NCBI GenBank assembly: GCA_905331475.1
Contig: CAJNYU010001939.1
Span: 62,001 to 126,000, forward strand
Source of the DNA: Rotaria socialis
Taxonomy: Eukaryota; Rotifera; Eurotatoria; Philodinida; Philodinidae
Length of the DNA: 64,000 nt
Direction: 5' to 3'
Shown here: in pieces, positions 13,297 to 24,536 of the stretch
Layout of the letters: each line of letters begins with the position of its first letter
Position numbering within the stretch: the first letter of the stretch is position 1
The notes under the pieces: model-generated
The model's input: the letters and a program-made list of their open reading frames with translations, nothing else
Told to the model about the DNA's origin: nothing
Databases searched by the model: none
Translations under genes and position numbers: made by a program

Positions 13297-13713
13297 GGGT
13301 TATGAAACACGAGTAGGAGAAAAGGGTTAGTTTTCTGTCCGGTGGGTAAACGCAACGTATTGTGATTGCTCGAATTCTGGTTCGTCGGCCTAAAGTATTG
13401 CTCTTAGAGAAAGTTACAAGTGCTATGGATTTACAAAATGAAAAAGCTTGTTTTCTCTCTCTCGACAATCACGAATTAAAGACTTCATCGTCATCTTTTA
13501 ATTATAGATTGCACAAGAAACCCTGGAACAGGCTCAACTGGAAGATCCTAGTCGAACATCACTTATTATTGCTCATCGTCTTTCAACTATTCATTCGTGT
13601 GATTTGATTTGTGTATTGATAAAGAACATATCATTTAGAGTGGTACTCATATAGAATTGACACAACGACGTGGAGCTTATTATAAAATGCTGAATCAAAA
13701 CAATTTACAATAA
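13297..13713 (+). pseudogene. Decayed 3' end of an ABCB (MDR/P-glycoprotein-like) transporter
   Basis: Only the end of the second nucleotide-binding domain survives. In order one reads GYETRVGEKG, the ABC signature LSGG followed by a stop where Gln is expected, then QRIVIARILVRRPKVLLLEK and TSAMDLQNEK, the H-loop segment IIAHRLSTIHSCDLICVL, and the terminal ELTQRRGAYYKML. Disablements: an extra base plus TAG before LSGG, a TAA after LSGG, a frameshift after ICVL, and a TAG about seven codons later. The Walker B catalytic glutamate position is Lys. A 62-nt segment (13446-13507) with GC..AG ends interrupts the frame exactly between NEK and IAQE and looks like a fossil intron. No transmembrane part is recognisable upstream, so this is a truncated dead fragment. 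Confidence 0.85.
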
Positions 13714-15233
13714 TCTCCAGTGAAATACTTTGATAATGAAATTTTTATTTTTCTAAAATCATAAGACATTGACTTGTAAAAAGTCAAACGCATGATATTA
13801 TTGAATAGTTTTAAAATGTTGGGATTTTTCTCCCATCTATTATATTATTGAGCAATAACTTTTTATACATAATATTTGTTCATACACATCAGTATAAATG
13901 AATTAACTCTCAAGATTAATATCATCAAACGAAATTGTTCAAATAATATTAGTTTATCACAGAATCTATCATTAAATCTGCAAATCTCAAATAGTTTTGT
14001 TGAGGATCATATTTCGGCCAGTGTGGATCTTTTCTAGTTACATATGTTGTTATGATCATTCACTTTCATTTACCTCTCTGAGAGGAATCGATTACCTAGC
14101 AGAGTGATTCGTTTCCCAGTGGAACTATTCGATACATAGCAGAAGTGATCAATATCGATAACCATCCTTATAAAGTTTTCATAACTAATTGGTAAAAATG
14201 GATGGTTCCGCGATTAGAATCATGAACTTGTTTAATAGTAAAATTGATGTTTGAATTCTTATTTGGCCACTCTTTACTTTTATGTCATTTAGAACTTTCT
14301 GATACTTGATTTATGGGAAAATCCATAGTTTTTTCTCGGTTATAAATCCTGTTATTTACCAGTGAATAGCTATCTTATCGGATCTATTTTTGAAATATAT
14401 TACTCATTGATAGTTCATCATTTAAATCTCTTTTATAATATAAAATGATTCCTCACTAGACTACTTTTCTTTCCAGTAGGTTCATTTAGAATATACACAT
14501 TTCTTATAGAATAATATAATGGCAGTTTCATAAAACTCAATAGCTTTTTGATGGACTAGTTCTTTTTTTTAGCAAATTTATCCTGAGAACACCAGCATTT
14601 ATCTACACAAAAATCTAATACAACCATCAGTAACACTAGATTACGTAATGGTTTAGAACCTGTCTTCTTGGGTTGCATGTACAAGATGTTAAACATTATT
14701 CGGTTTACGTTTTTTTTGTATGTAAGAGATCTTCTCAAAAATATTTCCGTAGAAAATTTAATAAAATAACTATGTATCATGAATCTTGACTATACTTTTT
14801 AAATTTGTGCATGTAGTGTTGCTTGTTTAAAATTTATTGATTCTTATCCGGCCATTGCTGAACTGACATGTTACTATACTTATGATTTATTCGTAGATTA
14901 TATGTAAATTTTATTGGTATCTTGTATGGCTTATCCGCGGTGTGTTATTGGAAAACTTGAAATTGAATACATGATTGATAGTTATTCGGATAATATTATT
15001 AATACATTTTGTAGTGTTCAGTAAACTTATCGAAACCTGAAGACAATATTTTGAAAAAACAGAGGACAGTTGTTGATTATCTAAATATTTTTTCCTTGAA
15101 GACTATTAAACTCTTTTATATATACTGTATACAAGATCAAGATAATATCAATCAAATTTCATACAGATTCTTAAGATAATTATATTTCAACTCCAACAAA
15201 TAACTTTCTCATTCAATTATATTTTTTTCTGAT
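13714..15233. other. Intergenic region with a dispersed-repeat fragment
   Basis: About 14075-14215 resembles the repeats at 59.5 kb: blocks such as ATACATAGCAGAA.TGAT.AATAT and CATAACTA recur in the same order. Beyond this I find no gene. A minus-strand frame at 14556-14780 has no recognisable features. Confidence 0.4.
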
Positions 15234-16433
15234 CTATTTTCGGACACATTGCGTATTTGCAGTCAGAGCAGCTGGACATGGGACTTCTTTGAAGCTCATT
15301 TTTGGATTGTCTGCATTTTGAAACCAATCAAATCTCCAGAAGCAACCAGAACGTAACGAAGCTGGTAGATTGTTACATTCAGATCGCTGACTGATACCAC
15401 CATACTGTTGTCCCCATGAACTTTTGGCAACTTCAGGAAATTGATTTGAGCATCCATCAAAAAGACCAACTCCACCACCAGGCATTTGGATATCGAAGTG
15501 ATTTTCACCGAGATCACCACCCGTATTTGTTACTTGTACAATTAATTCTTTGCCAGCAACAGGTCCCGATGTAAATAACAAGGAATAACAAGCACAACAC
15601 CAACTAGATTCGCTTTGGCCCTATTTTAGAAACTGTAAATCTATATTTCACCAGTGTACAAACAATTTCTTACAGTTATGTATGCAGCAGCATAACCATA
15701 TGAAAGACTTGCACTAACATTCCATGGCTGTTGATTGCTGCACATATAAGCGTTACCTCCGTGACAACCTGATGCATCATTAACACCGACTTGTGTGATA
15801 CCATTTCTTGCACATGTTTTCACTGGACTTGTAACACTTGCTTTACCTGACCAACCGCAGCTTGCTTTGCAACAATCCCAATAGCGAGTTGTCACACCAT
15901 TTTTTCGACCAGCAGTTGGTGGTGCTTGTGTCGCTGGTTTAGGTGTCGTGTTACCAGATCCTCCAGATGATGGAAGACATTGCGAATAATAGTCGTTTTG
16001 GAAGTTACATGTTGATCCAGTACAGCATTCTGAAGAACCTTTCCAATCTTTTCCACCACATTGTGCATAGAGTGCACTACAACTTCCTGAGATAAAACAA
16101 CGACAATATAATTATTAAAATGTCTGAAAACGGGATTTATATATATATATTAAAATAGATAACAGTATAAGTTGACACGTACTTCCGTACTTTCATATTT
16201 CAATGTAACACTATTTTAAACAACTATACTTATTTATCATGACATCAATCTATTCCTAACTTTAACACGATATAAAATTCGAAAATACCATTGCCAATAT
16301 CATTTCTAAATTCTTTATATCATTTGATGAAAATAAAATTTCTAAATCAACTATTAATCGTTATAAATTTTTTCTTACTTGAACTTGGTAGATTCGATAT
16401 AGCAATTACTAGAAGAAAAGTCACTTTCAACAT
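15234..16433 (-). CDS. Secreted GH45 endoglucanase with N-terminal fungal-type CBM1
   Basis: Three exons (16433-16379, 16086-15674, 15620-15234) give 284 residues. Exon 1 encodes a signal peptide ([18 protein letters not shown]). A CBM1 cellulose-binding module (about 21-58) follows, with the [11 protein letters not shown] start and its paired cysteines, then a Gly/Thr/Pro linker. The GH45 domain starts at [14 protein letters not shown] (D89) and has [10 protein letters not shown] and [18 protein letters not shown] (D199). D89 and D199 correspond to the family's catalytic base and acid and lie 110 residues apart, close to the spacing in the Humicola enzyme. The enzyme hydrolyses beta-1,4-glucan in cellulose by inversion and would act outside the cell, probably in the gut. 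Introns are 292 and 53 nt. The CBM1-GH45 architecture is fungal in style, so horizontal acquisition followed by intron gain is a reasonable inference. Confidence 0.93.
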
Positions 16434-18431
16434 ATTTTGTCTTGCCTGTGTTAAATAAAAATGATTAGCCTTCTAAGTTTTCACGACAAATGCATCCTCT
16501 TACTTTTGCTAACGAATATGAAACAATACTTCTTGCAATCTGAAAATATCCACATATTGTGCGCGATTTTTATATTTCAATGTTGCCGCCTACGTCTATT
16601 TGAAGAACGACCATTGTCGTTGTGAGAAAATTTTAGAATAACAAAAATAACTCAGTAAGCCGATGATATCGTCTTCTTTTTGATTGCAAAACAGGGATAT
16701 ATCAGCAATTATTTGATAAGAAAAAGATTAGTTTTTTGAAATAGCATCGAATTATATCTTGAGTACAACATTATTTTTATAAACGCAGGTACTTGCAGAT
16801 TATTTGAAGTATCGTGAAGAAACCTGAATAATTTCAGTTGTGTTTAGATTTTACATAGCGTTATTTAATATGAGTATCTGATGGTGTGAGTTTGTAGAGT
16901 AACAGGCGAGAGAATAGACACTTGTACCGATCTGCACGCACAGTTAATTCATTTTTTATTTTCATTGTATTGCTCGTACATTGATCACATACTGCCTCGG
17001 TGAATTTTTTACCATTGCATAAAGGCTTAATCAGCCACCTTTTGATCATAGTCTCAAAAAAATGTGGAACTGGCCCATTACATTCTTTTCAACCTGACAT
17101 CTGGTATAACTCCAATCTGCAATTGATTTAATAGTTATTGCTATTTGTTTTAAAGAGTATCATACAAAGAAAAAACGATCAATCCTAGTATTCATACCCA
17201 CGCATCATTTTGAGTAGAAGGATTTTAACAAGCGATGTATTAATTATGTTAACTAATGTTGGAGTAAAAACTCGACTAAAATCAAGGCTATTTGATTCAA
17301 TTTGAAATTTTATTTTTTTGCTTTCAAGATAAATTACAAATCGTTTTATTCGTCTTTAATCTACTAAGAATGATCCAAGTCAAATAAAACTTATGTTTAA
17401 AATTAATCAATCAAATTTTTCTGACTGATTTTTAATTATCTGTTTTTTATTGGTTTGCAATCCTGCATGGAAATAGAAAGAACGTTTGTATCTACTGTCA
17501 GTCTACCAAGCCTCAAAGAAAATCTTCACAGCATAGGCTAGCCTCTCTTTTACGATATATGATAGCTAACCTAGTTGTACAGCATTCGGGGAACGTTATT
17601 CGTAAAGGAGAGAGAAGCCAAGTTGCGTCATTTTTTCACTTTCATATGATATAACTGTTAGCTGCAATCGGGACATTGAACTATTAGTAAAAGATAATAA
17701 GTCAAAATTATTTGACGAGTGCGATGGCATAAACTAACAGAAAGAAATACGTCAGAAAGATTTGTACTACTGTTCGATTGGACGCGAGGTTGTACTTTTC
17801 TATTGAGCGGAGACTAACATGTGAATCAAAGACCGAAGTTAAATTCAAAGGCAACTAGTTTATAATCGAATCAAATCGAGATTGCTTTATTGATTTTACT
17901 TTATGACGCAAATCAAATGAAATAGATCATTAGACATCGCGAGATCGAATTTTTACATCGGGGTTTTGTGTGCATAGTTTGGAAAATGTATTGTCAGATA
18001 TTTTTTTTACAAATACTGGGCATCTTATATGAACATGTGTGAAAGAAGAGCTTGTACTACTATATTTGATAGAATGTTTATATGGAATTCATAGAGCTTT
18101 AAGTTTATGAATGTTGCCAAAAACTGGTCATGACCGAATAAAGATTTCGAAAAGTTAATTGCTTGTTAAAATTTCTTAGAGCTTGATGATAGGATCTAGA
18201 CGGCAAAACAAAGCGAATAGACCAGCAATCGATGAAGAAAATCCAAGAAGATACAAAAATGAGTTAAGACACGAACGTTGATCGAGTTTAGTGCAAAAAA
18301 AAGCAAAAGTGAACACCAGCCGAGGCACAACAAGGATATGCCAAGCAAGATTGGTGCAATAAGTACGTGTTTGTGTTTAATCAATTGATCCTTTACAATT
18401 CTAGTGTTGAATGCTTTTCTTGTTAGTAGTC
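16434..18431. other. Intergenic region, no gene recognised
   Basis: This is the upstream flank of the GH45 gene. An imperfect inverted repeat lies at about 17537-17625: GGCTAGCCTCTCTTTTACG is echoed in reverse by CGTAAAGGAGAGAGAAGCC. The short frames here show no motif. Confidence 0.4.
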
Positions 18432-18899
18432 CAAGTGGAAACAGCAGACTCGAACTCCTTGGAGTTAGGTGGAGTCACTCGGAATCACATGGAGACAGCT
18501 GGTTGCATAGAATCACATAGGATCCCAGAGAGTCATACCTAAATACGAGAAGTCACACGGAGTCTCTTGGAGTCACAGTAAGTGTCGCAAAATCTCTGCT
18601 GATCCCGAGAAAACCATTGTAGAAATGGGAGACTGATACGTTTTTGCTTTTTTCTATCATATGTATCATTATGTAAAATAGTTATTAGTTTCCTTCTTTG
18701 TCGGAAATTGTCCAAAAAAACCTTCACATAACAGAACAATATTACTCAGTACCCGGAAGTAGAATTCCCAAAGCTGAACTGTTTCTTCTGTAATAGGAAT
18801 TCAACTTCCGGGTACTGAGTCATACTGTCAAGAGGGAAATGAGAGACTTCATCTTCCTGGAATCAGATGGAGTCATGGAGTCTGCTGTTCCCCCCTTGG
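18432..18899. mobile_element. Short inverted-repeat element with internal foldback
   Basis: The ends form an imperfect terminal inverted repeat: CCAAGTGGAAACAGCAGACTC at left pairs with GAGTCTGCTGTTCCCCCCTTGG at right. Inside, near-repeats of GGAGTCAC/GGAATCACA occur about ten times. Nested within is a 25-bp inverted repeat with one mismatch (18744-18768 and 18796-18820) separated by 27 nt. No protein is encoded and no clear target duplication is visible. This fits a non-autonomous DNA transposon (MITE or foldback type) of unknown superfamily. Confidence 0.6.
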
Positions 18900-21800
18900 T
18901 TTTGGTACATTTGACAGGCATGAGTTTTCTTTGGTAAATAAAAATGTATCAAGAGAAAATAAGAGATAGTCATAAATTATTGGAATTTCATTGATTAATT
19001 TGTAGATGTAAGAAAAGAATTTTTGTCTTGTTTATGAAAGCATAGAGACATTTTGGAGAAGCTGAATAAATTATCCTGTTAAATAAGAATATACATGAAA
19101 AGGATTAAAACAAAATACGCCATTGTTTTTATAAATAGATGTGAATTATCTGAGTTAAGAAAACTAAATATTTCAAACTATAGGACAACTAACAGTCACT
19201 CATCTTCAGATCACAATTCATTTTACAACAGTTGAAGTAAACAATACTAGACCGCATAGGCATGATAAAATATCTCTTTATTAGAGAGGCACTTGTCTTT
19301 ATTTTTATTCGAAATACAAAATAAGCATACGAACAAAGAGCAAGAACACAAAAAAATATAATCATACTCTGACTCATCACTGCTCATATGGATACATCTG
19401 AAGAATTCTTTTTACTTCTAAAATAATAATGCCTGTTTCAGTCTATTAGAAATGGATATTTCCTCATTAATTAAAGCATACGATTGTCTATAAAGCTTTT
19501 ATGTAAATTAGTTAAAAAAATCTTTAAACATAAGAACTTCTCGTGCTTCACTTCAATGTTTTCCAAGATAGTAGTGTTTGTATAATGAACAAAACTTAAT
19601 TCAATAAAAAAAAGAGAAAAACGAAATTTCTTGACTGAACCGGCGATTTCGTGCAGTGCACCTAGTTTCAAAGCAAAATTCGTCATTTAATATATTTACA
19701 ACTGTAAACAACTAGGAATGCAAAAATACGACAAGATTCTCTTGGAAAAGAAGGTTTCTTTTAATCTCAACAATTCTAAAAGTTTTAGAAAACGATTTCG
19801 CATACACTGAAGACGATTTCTGGGAAACGCTTTTTATTTAGTGTTCGTCATTGTGCGTGTCGTGAATTCATTAAATCAAGTTAAAAATCATTAATGTTCT
19901 GCGTTTCAATTCCGCATGGGCGACTGTAACAAGTTTTTTCTTAAACGGCACTGTTTACCAAAATAAGATACAAATTGTATGATAAATGGTAGATAAAGTG
20001 GGTTACACAAAGATGAAATGAAGAAGAAAAGAAAAATCCCGAGAAAATGAAAAAAAAAATGATGTCCTTTTTTGCCAGTTGCTGTTGAATTGCTGCGTTG
20101 ATTCCATGTTGTGCCTTCTAAAAAGTAAAAAGAGTCTAAAAATTGAGTTCATGGAAATGTTTTAAGACACTTACTTGCTGACTCAAAATACTAGTTCAGT
20201 TATTTTTTTGCCATTGAAAGCACTATAGTGACAGTCGGAGTGAAATATCACGTAAAAAATCAAGCACTACTACTACTGGATTATTCATAAATTCTGCCTA
20301 TTGTAGCGTTAGTCGTTCAAATTAAAGACAGAAACGAAGACTATATTGGACAAGAAAGATTCAAATCATACTGCAATTCAGCTATCTTAATGTTTCTGTA
20401 GTAGATATATTCAGTTTATAAAATGAGATGAAATCTGTTTAGATGTGACTGATAGCCAACATTGTGTTCACCTATACTAAGAACATGAATTCAAATTTCT
20501 GCAGATATGATACAATGGGTAACTATACAACAGATGAATCGCTCATAGTAGGATTATTAGGTTCAAGAATGCCATTTTATTTTGAAGAAAAGCTCCATAA
20601 TTTAACATAACGAAGGATCGCTCAGTGAATGAATGATAAAAAGGGGATCCAATTCCAATATTTACTTGAGTTTAAGATTAGGATATCACTACCCTAACTG
20701 ATTCTGGATCAGGTCTCAAATGTATTTCAATAAGGATTTTTCTATTCTGATATTCCAATAAATTCAAATTCAATATTGACCACTAGTTTCATGATGAGAA
20801 TTGCTATAACTACTGAATAGATCTAAGTAGGAATTTGTTCAACTACTTTGTGGAATAGAACTAAAATATGCCCAACAGGTATCGATACCTAAGCTAACAT
20901 CACCAATGACTCTTATCAAAGGATCTACTCTATTATTTTCCTCACTTTGTAGTACTCAAATAAGTTTGTCAATCCATTCATTATAACGTCATACATGCAT
21001 CATTAAAACAATCATTCAGTTCAATAATAGTGTTCTCTTGAAGTTACAATAATGTCATTACCACACCAATCGATTTTGCAGAACAAAAGTATAAATCTAA
21101 CAAACCTTTTGCTCATAGATTTGACTTCATTTCTAGCAAAAGCTTAATCTCTGTGAGATCATCAATAGTCACACATCAGATAAATAATTCAAAAAAATAC
21201 TCCATTTCACTATTTCCAGCACTTCGATGTTTCCATTTTCCAATATCAAGTTATGCAACAATATATCGAAAGAGAACTAACCCCAGTAGCATTATATTCA
21301 CTAATAACGCCAGTACAAGTGTTAAGAATGAAAAAGAATGTCATCAAAAATAGAGTACGTAGTAGGGGAAAATCGCCACAACGACGTTACTCATCAATTC
21401 GAGCACAACAGATAGAAACTGACGGGTTTATTATACTATAAAATATAACAAACGGATTGAATACTTCAAACAATTCTATGATTCAACTTTTAGAAAAACT
21501 TTAAGCAAACTTTCTATCTATTTCCATGAACCAACGATCACAACATCATTGAATCATGATAACTGTCACATTGTTTAATAGTATTCCTTGCATTAAAGTA
21601 ACAACGTCACATGTGCAATAGCAACAGGATCAAATCAACTCTGAAAGATACTAACGCAATAATCTCGTACAACTGTTGCTCGCACCCCAAACAGTGATGT
21701 CCACCCGCTATTCATACTATTGGTGATCGCAACACAAAAGAGCAAGCCTCAGAACAATACTGTTCGACTTCTTTCGGCAATCGAGATCCATAACTGAAAT

Positions 21801-22480
21801 ACAGAACATATCACTTACAATGAAAAGAAATACGAACGAATTCCAGTATCATTCCATTCTACTAGCTTTATAAGAGTGAACTAAAAGAATGCGAGTTAGC
21901 CATTGAAAAACACATGAAATGATGACGGAATGATTTTCAGCAGAATTCTCTTCAACTATGTTTGAAGCACATAAATAAAGATCGTTATTGACTCATTAGA
22001 AAGCAGATGACATGACCAAGAAACAATTTTCATTAGGGCACTGGTCAACAAATTCATAGCTGAAAACAAAGATTTTGGTACACGCCATGAAAACAAAAAT
22101 AGCACGACGAAGGAATGATCCTGAGCAACATCTTGTTTAATAATTCAGAAAAGGTGGAAGCATTTGTTAGATGTAAGTAATATACGTAACAATAACATCG
22201 AGAATGCACGGTTATAAAAAGACTTCTATTAAAATACATTGGAGACACGGAATTCAGGGCCTTAAATATTTACCATCAGAAAAAAGGTGATAGGATGAGA
22301 GAATGATTATCACCAAGGTTCTGATTAACAACAGTAGCGACGGTTAAGCAAAGATCTATAGTGGATCCGATGAAAGAACATGATATGACCAGTGAATGCT
22401 TCTCATAAAATTGCTGTTCAACTACATTGCAAACATATAATAGCATAGATTTAGTATATGACATGAAAGAGGATACCATG
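18900..22480. other. Intergenic region, no gene recognised
   Basis: The sequence holds many short frames without motifs. Around 21920-21975 and 22375-22450 two diverged blocks share wording such as GAATG..TTC and TTCAACTA..TTG, suggesting an old internal duplication. I see no RNA gene. Confidence 0.35.
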
Positions 22481-22747
22481 CACTGAAAAAAAAGGTATCA
22501 TACGAAACCCCAGAGGTATCCGATTTTTGCAACCAAATCGAAATCCTTTGAGGTTTCGTAAAAAGCCTTAATTTTAATAGCTGATAACAGGCGTTTCGTA
22601 TTTGGGGTTCCGTATAATTCACCACGCAATATTGAATAAAAGATCCGCCGGGTGCTATGCTCCATTATGGAAGTAGTTTTCCACCACTATTCACTACAAA
22701 ACACACCCATTCTCTAAAAAAAGAACCGGGTTCTGTAGAAACCACCA

Positions 22748-22999
22748 GGAAAGTTGTCTGAAAGTCGCCGTATTCTGCAGGAGAGCACAGGATATCGCTG
22801 GAACATGGAAGCAGTATTCCGACCACCAGCTTTCGCAAATTGTTTTCAATGATTTCCGCCGCAACTTGCCGAAAGGCATCGCAAGTTGGTCGGAACTCAC
22901 TAGAAAAATTAGGAAGGTTTGCGACCGGGATACTTTTTCCATGTTCCACCGACATCATGTGTTCCCCTACAGAATACGGCGGCTTTCAGGCATCTTTCC
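22748..22999. repeat. Imperfect palindrome inside the CACTGAAAAAA element
   Basis: Left arm about 22748-22838 and right arm about 22917-22999 are inverted copies. For example, the right arm read on the minus strand and the left arm on the plus strand share CGCCGTATTCTG and TGGAACATGGAA. The arms differ at many positions, so this is an old duplication. Both arms give similar open peptides, which reflects the shared sequence rather than evidence of coding. Confidence 0.65.
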
Positions 23000-23105
23000 T
23001 GCCAGTTCCTCCAGATTCCGGTGGGTGAAGCGATCGGTGTGGGATGTTTCATCTAAAAAGAAAAAAAAATTAATTAATCAGCTTTTAACTTTCTAAATGA
23101 CTCAC

Positions 23106-23547
23106 CATTAAATATTGCTTCATCTGAGAATCGATCTAAGAAGAAATAAAATGATTTATCAGGTGGTAACTTCTAAAATCGAACCCGCCATTAGTATTTA
23201 TTCATCTTACACTTGACCTAAATATAAATATAATAATTCATCAGCATATAACTTTCAAAATCGAACTCACCATTAGTATTTCTTCATCTGAGGGTGGATC
23301 TAAATATACGTAAAATATTTCATCAGGTTGTAACTTATAAAAATGGAACTTACCATTAGTATTTGTAGAGCTGAGCCTGGATCTAAACAGAAAAAAAATA
23401 ATTCATCAACTTGTAACTTTCAAATCCCAACTCACCCTTATCATTTGTTCAAGTGACCCTTGCGTTAAATCGAAACAAATACTTCACCATTTCTTAAGTT
23501 TTAAAGTAGAACTTACCATCATTATTTGATCAAATGACGCTTGATCT
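23106..23547 (-). repeat. Six tandem ~82-bp units with exon-like 29-30-nt cores
   Basis: On the minus strand each unit has a TTTAG- or CTTAG-type acceptor, a short core, then a donor. Cores (plus coordinates) are 23106-23135, 23189-23217, 23271-23299, 23354-23382, 23436-23464 and 23517-23545. Donors are GTGAGT or GTAAGT in five units and GC in one (23189); the acceptor is AA instead of AG in one (23436). Cores share a plan such as ATCCA..CTCAG.TGAAG plus ATACTAATG. Core length is 29 nt in five units and 30 in one. Whether they are spliced is unknown. Confidence 0.6.
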
Positions 23548-23561
23548 AAATAAAAATCATA

Positions 23562-23835
23562 TTCGGGTTGCTGGAACTCGATAAGCTATTACAAACTTTC
23601 ATCAAAATTTATCACCGAGTTGAAATAAAAAATCTACCTTTACAGTTTTTGACTTACGCAGGGACCGATTTTCTGACCAATGTGGACGCGACGCGAAAAA
23701 CTGACTACATATTCGGGTTGCTGGACCTCGATAAACTATTACAAAGTTATTTGAAAATTTTGCCCGGCGTTGTAATAAAAAATCTTATTGTGGCAGTAAT
23801 TGAATTTTTGATCGGTCTAATGTGGTGGGCGAAAA
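23562..23835. repeat. Two direct repeats of ~120-135 bp
   Basis: Both copies start with ATATTCGGGTTGCTGGA.CTCGATAA and end near TGACCAATGTGG or CGGTCTAATGTGG. A plus-strand frame (23568-23861) stays open through both copies and shows the repeat at peptide level, but I recognise no family. Confidence 0.55.
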
Positions 23836-24536
23836 CGTTCTTCAGAAATATATTGAACTGACATGATGGCCTCCTTGTGTAGCGGTCATAAGCTTTTATA
23901 CTGTGGGATCCTCTTACAAATTGGGAAAAGCTCGGAAACGGATGTTCTTGTTGAGTGTGAATGGGGTTCTTCGAAAATTCTGAACAGTAGAAAATAGAAG
24001 TTATTATTTTGAATGGTAATGTACTGATGAACGAATTGTACACAAGGTTTATTACGAAACCCTTCTGAATACGAAACTTGAAAGGGTTTTTGACCAAACC
24101 TCTGGGGTAAGACACAATTCGAAGGGTTCCAGACGAAACCTTTTTACATTTTAAAACTCTTTGAAGTCTTTTACAGAACCATGGATTTCGCGAAACCTCA
24201 TAGTGGTTTCGTATGATTCTACGGATACTTATATGGTATCGTAAAACTCGACGAAACCTCAAGGGTTTCGTGGGACACCTTTTTCTTTTTTCAGTGTAGA
24301 GTAAGAAGCAAAGCACAGCGATCGATTAATATTTTTATTCAGTGACAACGAAAATGAGTATGTACCCTTTATCCATAGATTGATTAAAATCGATATTCTC
24401 TTCAGGGTGTGATTAATTATTTTAGTTTAGTATCGATCAAAAAATGGAATATTGAGGAAAATTTAATTCAAATGAAGTTAATGTAATGAGTGCAACATGG
24501 AATAAAAATCAGTACAAAAATGAATGTAAGGAAACA

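Larger units (their letters stand above)
22481..24296. mobile_element. 1.8-kb inverted-repeat transposon with CACTGAAAAAA ends
   Basis: The left end, CACTGAAAAAAAAGGTATCA, is mirrored by the right end, CCTTTTTCTTTTTTCAGTG. Subterminal regions on both sides carry many copies of CGAAACC in both orientations, a pattern typical of transposase-binding subterminal repeats. The interior contains an imperfect palindrome (22748-22999), six tandem units of about 82 bp with exon-like cores (23106-23547) and a pair of direct repeats (23562-23835). No complete transposase is recognisable and I could not find a target-site duplication, so the superfamily is left open. Confidence 0.7.

Noticed and set aside
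23106-23547. CRISPR-like array
   Set aside because: Units are contiguous diverged tandem repeats in a eukaryotic transposon, without the identical repeats and unique spacers of a CRISPR array.
23747-24316. 189-codon minus-strand frame at the right end of the CACTGAAAAAA element
   Set aside because: Its peptide follows the CGAAACC subterminal repeats and has no domain; openness is explained by repeat composition.
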